Shown here piece by piece: positions 49,479-59,799 of a stretch of 64,000 nucleotides of DNA. The translations under genes were made by a program, and so were the position numbers. Below the pieces are notes generated by a model that saw only the letters and a list, made by a program, of their open reading frames with translations, was not told the DNA's origin and made no database searches. Origin of the DNA: Halalkalicoccus tibetensis (GTDB taxonomy: Archaea > Halobacteriota > Halobacteria > Halobacteriales > Halalkalicoccaceae). The stretch's first letter is position 1. The number at the start of each line of letters is the position of its first letter. The stretch is from NCBI RefSeq assembly GCF_037996645.1, contig NZ_JBBMXV010000002.1, forward strand, positions 186,001-250,000, given 5' to 3'.

Positions 49479-50558
49479 ATGAGCGTTCTCGAGTCGTTTC
49501 ACGCGAACCACGGCGCGACGTTCGAGGAGCGTGCCGGTCGCCGGCTCCCGCGCCACTACGGCCGACCCGAACGGACCCACAAGGCCGTCAGGAACGGCGT
49601 CGGCGTCATCGAGACGGCCTACGACGTCCTCGTCGTCACCGGCGACGACCGGGTGGAGTACGTCGACAACGTCCTCTCGAACCGCGTCCCGGACGAGGAC
49701 GGCGAGGGCTGCTACGCGCTGCTCTGTGACCCGCAGGGCCGGATCGAGCTCGACTGCTACGTCTACAACGCCGGCGAGCGACTGCTGCTGTTCGCCCCGC
49801 CGGGCCACGGCGCCGGCCTGGCCGAGGAGTGGCGCGAGAAGGTGTTCATCCAGGACGTCGGGATCGAGGTCGCCACCGACGACCTCGCGGTCCTGGGGGT
49901 CCACGGCTCGAAGGCCACCGAGAAGGTCGCGAGCGTGCTGAACAAGATCGGCGTCCCGGAGGGCGAGCTGGTCTTCGACCGGGGGACGATCCACGACGTC
50001 GGCGTGACCGTCATCGCGACGGACGACCCGACCGGCGAGGACGGCTACGAGATCGTCTGTGGCATCGATGAGGCCGAGACGGTGCTCGATACGCTGATCA
50101 ACTACGGTACCGGCGCAGTCCCGTTCGGCACCCAGGTGTGGGGTTCGCTGACGCTGGAGGCCGGCACCCCGCTGTTCGACAGCGAGCTCGAGGGCCGGAT
50201 CCCGAACGTCCTCGGGCTCGGGAACGCCGTCGACTTCGAGAAGGGCTGTTTCGTCGGCCAGGAGGTGATCAGCCGCGTCGAAAACAGAGGGGAACCCAGC
50301 CAGCGCCTCGTCGGCCTCCGGTGCGAGGCGCTCCCCGAGGCGGGCGCGGCGGTCCGCGATGACGGGGATGGCGTCGGCGAGGTGACGCGCGCGATCGGGA
50401 GCCCCTCGCTCGACGAACCGATCGCGCTCGCGGTCGTGGAGTTCGGGCTCGAACACGAGGAACTGACCGTCGGCGAGGGGATCGACGCCCGGGTGGCGGA
50501 GCTACCGTTCGTCGAGGGCAGCGGGCGCTCGGCGCGGGTGCCGGCATACGGCGAGTGA
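49479..50558 (+). CDS. YgfZ/GcvT-like folate-binding protein
   Basis: A 359-residue protein of the GcvT/YgfZ superfamily. The hallmark KGCFVGQEVISR is near residues 263-274, and PLFDSELEGRIPN (near 230-242) is typical of GcvT-like folate pockets. YgfZ proteins help repair or assemble iron-sulfur enzymes using tetrahydrofolate, whereas GcvT is the glycine-cleavage aminomethyltransferase; the KGCxxGQE motif favours the YgfZ side or a mixed archaeal type. The ATG at 49479 is preferred over an in-frame GTG two codons earlier. Confidence 0.85.
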   Translation: MSVLESFHANHGATFEERAGRRLPRHYGRPERTHKAVRNGVGVIETAYDVLVVTGDDRVEYVDNVLSNRVPDEDGEGCYALLCDPQGRIELDCYVYNAGERLLLFAPPGHGAGLAEEWREKVFIQDVGIEVATDDLAVLGVHGSKATEKVASVLNKIGVPEGELVFDRGTIHDVGVTVIATDDPTGEDGYEIVCGIDEAETVLDTLINYGTGAVPFGTQVWGSLTLEAGTPLFDSELEGRIPNVLGLGNAVDFEKGCFVGQEVISRVENRGEPSQRLVGLRCEALPEAGAAVRDDGDGVGEVTRAIGSPSLDEPIALAVVEFGLEHEELTVGEGIDARVAELPFVEGSGRSARVPAYGE

Positions 50559-50602
50559 GGTGCGTACGAAGGGTTTTACACCGGGCCGCCATCGTCGGGC
50601 CC

Positions 50603-51109
50603 ATGTCCGACGACCGGATCGTCAACGAACGCGACGTGGAGTGGGACGAGGAGTCCCACGGGTCCTCGTTTCTGACCCGGCGCAAGCGCCTCGGGACGGC
50701 TGCCGGCGGCGAGGAACTCGGCTGTAGCCTCTACGAGCTCCCGGCCGGGAAGCGGCCGTTCCCCTATCACTACCACACCGCAAACGAGGAGGCGATCTAC
50801 GTGCTCTCGGGCGAGGGGACCCTCCGAACGCCAGAGGGTCACGATGCTATCGGGCCGGGCGACTACGTCGCGCTCCCCGCCGGCGAGGAGCACGCCCGTC
50901 AGGTGATCAACGACGGCGACGAGCCGCTTCGCTACCTCTGTCTCTCGACGATGCGCGCACCCGAGATCACCGTCTACCCCGACTCCGGGAAGATCGGCGC
51001 GTTCGCCGGACGGGCGCCCGGGCCGGACGTCGATCGGGCGCTCCAGGCATACCTCCCGATGGACGCCGCGACCGATTACTGGGACGGGGAGGAGGAAGGA
51101 CGCGACTGA
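50603..51109 (+). CDS. cupin domain protein
   Basis: A 168-residue single-cupin protein. Motif 1 is PYHYHTANEEAIYVLSGEGT (near 55-74) with His-x-His-x(4)-Glu metal ligands. Motif 2 is PAGEEHARQV (near 95-104) with the third His. It could be a sugar-isomerase-like or dioxygenase-like enzyme or a small-molecule sensor. A GTTTTACA box is about 25-30 bases upstream of the ATG. Neighbours give no substrate hint. Confidence 0.87.
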   Translation: MSDDRIVNERDVEWDEESHGSSFLTRRKRLGTAAGGEELGCSLYELPAGKRPFPYHYHTANEEAIYVLSGEGTLRTPEGHDAIGPGDYVALPAGEEHARQVINDGDEPLRYLCLSTMRAPEITVYPDSGKIGAFAGRAPGPDVDRALQAYLPMDAATDYWDGEEEGRD

Positions 51110-51158
51110 CGCACTATGCCGGAGGTAGGCTGAAGGGGATCGGCGTCGACACCCCGGC

Positions 51159-51548
51159 ATGGACCCTGACGCCGACTTCGAACGGCTCGCCGAACGGATC
51201 CGAACGCACTCGACCGAGGCGTCGGGATCGAACACCGGCCGGGTGACGATCCACGACCTCGAGGACGTGAGCTACGAGTCGCTGCGCGAACTGCTCGACG
51301 CGCTCGACGAGGAGAACGTCGATCCGGGGGCATGCGTCTTCTATCTCTCGTCCGACAACGCCGAGAGAGCCCTCGAGGGATTGGACGCGGACGACGTCGA
51401 CGCCCTCGCTGACCGCCTCGGCCGGGAGGTCCGCGTCGAGGGGTCGATGCCCGACGACACGGTCCTGTTTCTCGACCCCGACGCGATCGAGGACGGGGAG
51501 GTTGTCGACCCGGGTGCGGTCGCCTGTGGCACCGTCGGCGACGGCTAG
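51159..51548 (+). CDS. conserved haloarchaeal protein, unknown function
   Basis: A 129-residue acidic protein with an alpha/beta pattern: FERLAERIRTHST (near 7-19), RVTIHDLEDVSYESLRELLDAL (near 28-49; segments VTIHDLED and LRELLDAL), ACVFYLSSDNAERALEGL (near 57-74) and VRVEGSMPDDTVLFLDPDAI (near 91-110). No motif, signal or membrane segment. Its end overlaps the convergent reductase stop by four bases. Confidence 0.65.
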   Translation: MDPDADFERLAERIRTHSTEASGSNTGRVTIHDLEDVSYESLRELLDALDEENVDPGACVFYLSSDNAERALEGLDADDVDALADRLGREVRVEGSMPDDTVLFLDPDAIEDGEVVDPGAVACGTVGDG

Positions 51549-52630
51549 GACCGCGAGAACAGCGCCTTCAGCTGCGCGCGCGAGAACAGCGAGCTCGGGC
51601 GGTCCATGTGGACGCCGATCTCCCCCGAGAGCGCTCCCAGCCCCGCCTTCTGGACCGGCTCCGGAAGCGAGTACGCTCTCCGAATCCAGCCGCCCATCCC
51701 GATCTCGCGTGCGAGATCGTCGCGCCATGCCTTCTCGTAGGCTTTGAGACTCGTGGGGTCCTCGGGATCGATCCGCTCGGCGGCGTGGTCGGCGGCGGTC
51801 ATGCCGTAGAGGATGCCGCCGCCGGTGAACGGCTTGGTCTGGGCGGCCGCGTCCCCGATCAGGAATCCCCGGTCGCTGGTGACGCGGGCGGGCGGGCCGA
51901 TGGGGATCATCCCCGAACAGACGTTCCCCGCCTCGGCGCCGTACCCCTCAGTGAACTCCTCGAACAGCCCTCGTACTTCGCGCCCGGGCGGGGCGCCGAG
52001 GCCGTACTCGACGCCGGCCTCGCCCCGGGGGATCCGCCACGCGAAGAAGCGGGGGACGGTGAGGTGGACGTCGACGCGGTCGCCGTGGTCGGGCTCGTCG
52101 GTGAAGCCGAGCACGCCATGGAGCAGCTCGTCGGGCTCGTCGATGCCCAGATCGCGGCGAGTACGAGAAACGGGGCCGTCGCAGCCGGCGACCATCCGCG
52201 CGCGGAACTGCGCGCTGCCCTCGGGCGTGCTCGCCGAGACCAGGACGTGTTCGTCGTCCTCGCTGACCTCGGTGACGGTGTGGTTCTCCCGGAGGTCCGC
52301 GCCCGCATCGCGGGCGAGCTCGGCGAGGTGTTTGTCAAGCCCGACCCGATCGATCACGTTCGAGATCGGCTCGTCGGTGTAGAACGGGTACTCCTCGCTG
52401 CCGGGACCGTCGAGGTGAAAGCGCGCGCCCGTGATCTCGTTCTGGAGGAGCTCCTCGCGGGCGCTCTCATCCGTGTACTCCCAGAGGTCGGTGCTGACGT
52501 GGCCCGAACAGGCCAGTGGCTCGCCCACGGTTCCCCCCTCGAGCGCGAGCACGTCGTAGCCCTCCTCGGCGGCACGGCGGGCGAAACGCGAGCCGGCGGG
52601 GCCGGCCCCGACCACGACGAAGTCGTACAT
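51545..52630 (-). CDS. geranylgeranyl reductase family FAD-dependent oxidoreductase
   Basis: A 361-residue FAD-dependent geranylgeranyl reductase. The Rossmann FAD motif is VVGAGPAGSRFA (near 6-17), and the FAD-binding GDAAAQTKPFTGGGILYG segment is near 268-285, as in enzymes that saturate archaeal diether lipid chains. A cysteine-containing LACSGHVS (near 39-46) is typical of archaeal GGR. The role is probably saturation of isoprenoid lipid chains or menaquinone side chains. Haloarchaea usually carry several paralogues, so the specific substrate is uncertain. Confidence 0.9.
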   Translation of the reverse strand: MYDFVVVGAGPAGSRFARRAAEEGYDVLALEGGTVGEPLACSGHVSTDLWEYTDESAREELLQNEITGARFHLDGPGSEEYPFYTDEPISNVIDRVGLDKHLAELARDAGADLRENHTVTEVSEDDEHVLVSASTPEGSAQFRARMVAGCDGPVSRTRRDLGIDEPDELLHGVLGFTDEPDHGDRVDVHLTVPRFFAWRIPRGEAGVEYGLGAPPGREVRGLFEEFTEGYGAEAGNVCSGMIPIGPPARVTSDRGFLIGDAAAQTKPFTGGGILYGMTAADHAAERIDPEDPTSLKAYEKAWRDDLAREIGMGGWIRRAYSLPEPVQKAGLGALSGEIGVHMDRPSSLFSRAQLKALFSRS

Positions 52631-52707
52631 TACCGGGTGCTACTGGGGCGGCGAGTAAATACCTCGTGGTCCCCGTCGCTTTGAGTCCCGAGCCCGTAGG
52701 ATCGACG

Positions 52708-53310
52708 ATGACCGATCGCGCCGCGGACCCCTCGACCGTCGATCGCCTCCGGACGGCGCTCTCCGACCTCGGCGAGCGGGCCCTCGAAGCGCTCCCCGGC
52801 GGGGAACGCAGCTATCCGACGCCGCCGCGCTCGATCGTCGACGGCGAGGACCGCGAGGTCGAGCTGCGCGCGTACGACGAGGGGGCGTTCGAACCGTTGG
52901 TGGCGATGTACGTCGACTTCGACCCCGAGCAGCGCGCCCAGGGGACACCGCCGGTCGGCGAGGGGAACGTCCGCGAGTGGCTCGCGGGCACCCTGCTGGA
53001 GGGGCCGTCGGTGGTCGCGTGGGCCGAGGGCGACGGGAGCGAGGAGCGCGCGGTCGGCCACGTCGCGTTCGTCCCCGACGACACCGGGAAACACGAGCTC
53101 GCGATCTTCGTCCATCCGGAGTACCAGCGCGCGGGGATCGGCGACGCACTCATGGAGACGGGCTTCGGCCACGCCCGCGAACGGGGCGTCACGCAGGTCT
53201 GGCTCACCGTCGAGCCCTGGAAGCGGGGGATCGGGAAGTTCTACAGCGACCACGGCTTCGACACGGTCAACGCCTACGGCCACGCCCACCGGATGTCACG
53301 GTACCTCTGA
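52708..53310 (+). CDS. GNAT family N-acetyltransferase
   Basis: A 200-residue acetyltransferase with an N-terminal extension of about 50 residues before the GNAT domain (VELRAYDEGAFEPLVAMY near 51-68). The CoA-binding loop is YQRAGIGDALMETG (near 139-152), followed by VTQVWLTVEPWKRGIGKFY (near 159-177; parts VWLTVEPW, GIGKFY). Substrate unknown. It is divergent from the geranylgeranyl reductase gene. Confidence 0.85.
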   Translation: MTDRAADPSTVDRLRTALSDLGERALEALPGGERSYPTPPRSIVDGEDREVELRAYDEGAFEPLVAMYVDFDPEQRAQGTPPVGEGNVREWLAGTLLEGPSVVAWAEGDGSEERAVGHVAFVPDDTGKHELAIFVHPEYQRAGIGDALMETGFGHARERGVTQVWLTVEPWKRGIGKFYSDHGFDTVNAYGHAHRMSRYL

Positions 53311-53714
53311 TTGGGCGCTCGCGGGACTGGCCTCGCTTCGCTCGGCGGGACCACGACACATTCAGAGATCGTGATCGGTGAGGTACGCCTACATCATGGA
53401 TCGCCCGTTGAATCCTCGATAGTGAGGATGCTATCATCTCACCGCGTAGATATGTATACTTGATAATTCATACCCGTGAATACAAACGTTTGTACCACCG
53501 GAAATAGCACCATTGTCCGGGAAACGATCACCGTCCAAATGATACTTCTACTTACTGGTATATAAATGCATGATATACTCTAATGAAAAAGATATAAATA
53601 TAATCATATTAAAAATGGGATCGGAATGAGAGATAGACCAAATTCGGGCGGAAATATCGGATGTCGGACATTCGTACAGACGATGATATCGAACTAATTC
53701 CCTAATACTGATCT
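53311..53714. other. AT-rich gene-free region with two dyad sites
   Basis: A 404-base low-GC gap between the GNAT gene and a membrane protein gene. It contains the perfect 14-base palindrome TACAAACGTTTGTA at 53481-53494 and, just before it, ATTCA-N6-TGAAT at 53466-53481. Several TATA-like strings occur (TATAAATG near 53560, TATAAATATAATC near 53592). No frame of useful length or RNA structure is evident. It marks the left edge of the disturbed region. Confidence 0.55.
53481..53494. repeat. 14-base perfect palindrome, possible operator
   Basis: TACAAACGTTTGTA is self-complementary over all 14 bases and is flanked on the left by ATTCATACCCGTGAAT, itself a dyad with a six-base centre. They lie in the AT-rich gap about 220 bases upstream of the membrane protein gene at 53715. 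A dimeric regulator could bind; nothing beyond symmetry supports this. Confidence 0.4.
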
Positions 53715-54137
53715 ATGGTTCAGTCCACTTCCATTGTGACCGACCTACTCATCGGCATCGACCGGACGGTGACAGTTCGCATGACCTTGGGTGCGGTCGC
53801 GCTCTGTCCAGTACTCGTCGTACTCTGGGTACTCGTCACCGTCGGTATGGATGAGCCACGGAGCATGTACGATATAGGAGCAGGGCTCGTAGTCGTTCTC
53901 GTCGCGCTAGTGTCGGTCATGAACGGGTATCTCGGCGGCGGGCTGGTCGCAAGCGTTGCTCTCGGTATTTCGCCGCCGATCGCGTTCGGAATCACCGCCC
54001 GGATCGCTGACTGGCTCTACAATACGCAAGGCGACTCGCCGTTGTGGGCACTGGTCGTCGGATTCATCGTCATCGTAGGGACAATCGCCGTCGCTAGCTT
54101 TGCTGTCGGTGCGATAGCGCGCTGGCTGGTCAGCTGA
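53715..54137 (+). CDS. four-helix membrane protein (intact copy of tandem pair)
   Basis: A 140-residue protein with hydrophobic helices at about 22-44, 52-68, 70-88 and 108-138. Conserved points shared with the next copy include DLLIGIDRTVTVR (near 10-22), MNGYLGGGLVASVAL (near 67-81), ISPPIAFGI and NTQGDSPLWALV (near 104-115). Function unknown. The GC content is lower than the chromosomal average. A second, damaged copy begins 31 bases downstream. Confidence 0.6.
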   Translation: MVQSTSIVTDLLIGIDRTVTVRMTLGAVALCPVLVVLWVLVTVGMDEPRSMYDIGAGLVVVLVALVSVMNGYLGGGLVASVALGISPPIAFGITARIADWLYNTQGDSPLWALVVGFIVIVGTIAVASFAVGAIARWLVS

Positions 54138-54167
54138 CTCCAATCTCAGTACATAACCCAACACGCA

Positions 54168-54591
54168 ATGGCCGATTTCGAATCCATCACAGTTGACCTA
54201 CTCGTCGGCTCCGACCGAACCATAACGATTCGCGTAATCTACGGCGCGATCGCGCTCTGCCCGCTAACCGTCATTTACTTGGCGCTCGCCAGTTTCGTCA
54301 CGGACGCATCATGGGGAAATCGTGCCGCTGTTCCTCGTCGCCTTCGTTGCGCTAGCTTCGGCACTGAACGGATATCTGGGCGGCGGGCTGGCCGCTAGTG
54401 TTGCTCTCGACATCTCGCCGCCGATCGGTTTCGGAATCCTCGGCCTGATCGGGGAGTGGTTCTATAATACGCAGGGCGACTCCCCGCTGTGGGCACTAGT
54501 CGCCGTTTTCATCGTCTCCGTCGGAGCGGTTGCCGTCGCCGCGTTCGTGGTCGGGGCGGCGGCGCGGTGGGCAGTCGGATACGTCGGATAA
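54168..54591 (+). pseudogene. frameshifted second copy of the four-helix membrane protein
   Basis: The second copy begins at ATG 54168 with DLLVGSDRTITIRVIYGAIALCPL, parallel to the first gene's start, and stays in frame to about 54308 (SFVTDAS). The match resumes one frame later, from about 54310, with VAFVALASALNGYLGGGLAASVAL and NTQGDSPLWALV to 54591. The best explanation is a small deletion (two bases plus one codon, by alignment to copy one) near 54305-54312. A GTG at 54322 could start the second part alone. A sequencing error would also fit. Confidence 0.6.
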
Positions 54592-54614
54592 CTGAAGGTC
54601 GGGGCGAACGCCGA

Positions 54615-54719
54615 TCAGTCGTCGCCGACCGCTTTCGGTGGTTTTCGCTGGGCCCGTGATCCCTCGATATCGACGGCTGGAAGCAGGTCTCGGAGGTAGC
54701 GATCCGTATACAAGGCGTC
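54615..54719 (-). pseudogene. detached degenerate copy of the uvrA 3' end
   Basis: Read leftward, this stretch encodes DALYTDRYLRDLLPAVDIEG and then a further 14 residues to a TGA. This parallels the last 37 residues of the intact UvrA (DASHTGRYLRDLLPAVDIEG...). By hand about 46 of 59 aligned bases of the core match, so the copy is old or came from another lineage. Nothing upstream of DALYTD resembles UvrA. It is 558 bases from the intact uvrA stop. Confidence 0.75.
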
Positions 54720-54739
54720 GGGCCCGCATCCGTGAGGGC

Positions 54740-55060
54740 TCACTCGGTCGCGAAGACGTTCTCGTCGAGATATAGACCATTGACCCAGCACTCGTACGCA
54801 AACCACGCGAAGAACAGCGCGGTCAGCGGCATGACGACGGTCGAGAGGGTGACCGGATCGTCGCTGCCGTCGATGATGGACGAGAGCTCGTTGACGACCC
54901 AGCCGAGCGTGAACACCCCCGTTCCGAGGGCGATCCCGTCGCTCCACGAGGTCGTCGTCACGCCGAGCGAGATCCGATCGCGGACGCTACCGACGAGCCA
55001 CGAGAGAGCGGCGAAAACGTAACATGCGAGTACGATGGCCGATACCGGGTCCGTCGGCAC
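54740..55060 (-). CDS. small membrane protein inserted between uvrA 3' ends
   Basis: A 106-residue protein with about three hydrophobic segments (residues 7-25, 38-58, 72-95), with a SLGVTTTSWSDGIALG (near 31-46) and FAYECWVNGLYLDENVF (near 84-100) pattern. No family is recognised. It starts at ATG 55060, in the same direction as uvrA, and sits exactly between the intact uvrA terminus and the detached uvrA fragment. Confidence 0.6.
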   Translation of the reverse strand: MPTDPVSAIVLACYVFAALSWLVGSVRDRISLGVTTTSWSDGIALGTGVFTLGWVVNELSSIIDGSDDPVTLSTVVMPLTALFFAWFAYECWVNGLYLDENVFATE

Positions 55061-55172
55061 CCCGTTGACGCCGACGAGAACGACGATACCGAGCGCGATC
55101 AGGATGCCACCGCCGGCTATCCCTTGTCGGAAGGCGTTAAATCGTGAAATCGTTGGGAGTCTCGAACACTAC

Positions 55173-58127
<2,955 letters not shown>

Positions 58128-58207
58128 TGGAAGACAGGTAGGCGCGCGAGGGGGGAATACCCATCGGTTTCAACGGCAAGCAGTGTGAGAGGTCCTCATA
58201 CCGCGGG

Positions 58208-58887
58208 CTATACGAGCCCGGCGACGAACGCCAGCCCCATCAGTATCAACACGGTCGCCGTCACCGTCGAGAGATAGGGTACGTAGCGCTCGACGGTCTC
58301 CCGGTGGGTCTCGTAGCCCGCGATGAGCAGGAGGGTCGGCGCGAGGATCGCGCCGATCACCGCCAGCGAGTAGACGAGCATGAGCTCCAGGCAGTAGGCC
58401 GTCCCGGCACAGATGGCGATGATCTGGATCGGCTCCTCGTGGGCGAACCCGAGCACGAGCGCGACCAGCCCGATGTTCCAGAGGGTACGACCCTCGGTGT
58501 CCGCGAACCCGTGGTCCGCGTGCTCGTGGTCAGGGTGTTGGTCCGCGTCGTGCTCGACGCCGTCGTGGCCCGCGTCGTCGCCGTGGGCGTGGCCGCCGAA
58601 GTACTCGTAGAGCCCGAGCGCGATCAGGACGAGCCCGGCGACCGTCGTGAGCCAGCCCGAGTCGGCGAGGTCGGCGAACGAATCGAGCCAGAAGAACGCA
58701 CCCACGAGCGCGATCGAGCTGAAGAGGTGGCCGATCCCGAGGATCAGCCCCGCGGCGACGCCGTAGAGCCAGCGGTTTCGCTGTTCGAGGGCGTAGGCGG
58801 CGGCGATGGGCCAGCCGTGATCCGGCAACACGCCGTGGAGGACCCCAGCCCGACGACGGCGGCGACGAGACCCGAGACCTCCTGCAT
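58208..58887 (-). pseudogene. NicO/HupE-like nickel transporter with apparent one-base frameshift
   Basis: Reading from ATG 58887, the N-terminal MQEVSGLVAAVVGLG stays in frame, then the sequence only makes sense one frame over as VLHGVLPDHGWPIAAAYALEQ, the hallmark of transporters in this superfamily. A base seems lost in the G run read at 58846-58843. Downstream the frame is intact to 58208: about six helices, a His-rich loop GGHAHGDDAGHD and HEHADHG (near 95-125), and FAHEEPIQI. The His loop and the divergent nikR indicate nickel or cobalt transport. Unless the missing base is a sequencing error, the gene is inactive or starts at internal ATG 58831. Confidence 0.6.
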
Positions 58888-58941
58888 GGTCGGTGGTCGG
58901 ACCGGGACGGGTAAACGGGTTGTTATGTCCGAAACGGCCGA

Positions 58942-58954
58942 GCCGTAGTACGGC
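58942..58954. promoter_or_regulatory. palindrome between nikR and the transporter, candidate operator
   Basis: GCCGTA-G-TACGGC is an exact 6-1-6 dyad lying in the 101-base gap between the transporter start (58887) and nikR (58989). A GTTTACCC box for the transporter lies next to it (58911-58918). A NikR tetramer would need a symmetric site; this is the only clear one in the gap. It does not match the E. coli consensus half-sites. Confidence 0.4.
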
Positions 58955-58988
58955 AACACGCTTCCTTCATCCCGGCGAAGACAGCGAC

Positions 58989-59384
58989 ATGCGAACGAGT
59001 CTGAACGTCCCGGAGGAGGTCCTCGAGGAGTTCGACCGGACGTGGCAAGCCGAGGGGCTCGGCTCCCGGTCGCGGGCGATCCGCGAGGCGATGGCCGAGT
59101 ACGTCGAGTCCCACACGGAACTGGAGGGAATGGAGGGGACCGTCGCCGCCGCGGTCGTCTTCGACTACGAACACACCGCCGTGATCGAGGCGCTCCACGA
59201 CGTCCAACACGAGTACCAGGACGTCATCGGCTCGACGAGCCACACCCACCAGGGCGACTGGTGTCTGGAAACGCTGTTCTGTCGGGGCGACGTCGCCGAC
59301 GTTCGCGAGCTGGTCTACCGGCTGAAGGACTTCGACCACGTCCGCCGGGTCAACGTGATGCTGATCGAAGTGGACGAGGAGTGA
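58989..59384 (+). CDS. nikR: nickel-responsive regulator NikR
   Basis: A 131-residue NikR. The ribbon-helix-helix domain covers about 1-50, with LNVPEEVLEEFD and SRSRAIREAMAEYVESH. The ACT-like metal domain has SHTHQGDWCLETLF (near 79-92), which provides the His and Cys nickel ligands. A further His site lies in EHTAVIEALHDVQHEY (near 59-74). It should bind nickel and repress uptake. The ATG at 58989 gives the canonical MRTSLNVPEE start. It is divergent from the NicO-like gene. Confidence 0.93.
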   Translation: MRTSLNVPEEVLEEFDRTWQAEGLGSRSRAIREAMAEYVESHTELEGMEGTVAAAVVFDYEHTAVIEALHDVQHEYQDVIGSTSHTHQGDWCLETLFCRGDVADVRELVYRLKDFDHVRRVNVMLIEVDEE

Positions 59385-59757
59385 AAGGGCTGATTCCAAC
59401 GAAGTAGTGAATTATCGCTTGAATCAGTTCAACGGTGATAAGGATCACTAAAGATCAATTGATGTCAAAAATCCCTCAGATCGTCTTGACTGGGCCCGAA
59501 AACGCTCAGTAAAGGTGTGAACACTGCCAGTCACAGATGATGGCTGAAAAGTTGTGCAAGATAGAGCGCGCAAATGTAGTATGAGGTAATGGCCAGTCAT
59601 TGAGGGGAGACGAGCACTCGGTACAGCGGAAGGATTATATAGAATAGTCTTATTGTCTGAAAGCAGAGGCTGAAGGATGACCGTTTCCACCCTCTTCTAA
59701 GTCGTCGCGTTCCCGCTTTGGGACCGCGAGAATCGTCTTTGTAACTATTAGAGCGGT
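59385..59757. other. low-GC gene-free region
   Basis: A 373-base AT-richer stretch between nikR and pepF. It includes a short coding-like tail (DRLDWARKRSVKV-type reading near 59475-59515, ending in TGA) that could be the end of a lost gene, and a GATTATATAG box near 59633. Nothing else has coding character, and no repeat pair is apparent. It appears to be the left flank of an acquired island. Confidence 0.45.
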
Positions 59758-59799
59758 GTGTCTGATTTCATCGCTCTCAGCGCCAAGCATCAGCAATAC

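Noticed and set aside
59448-59690. An 80-codon minus-strand frame in the gap before pepF
   Set aside because: No hydrophobic, charged or codon-bias pattern of a gene; amino acid use looks random.
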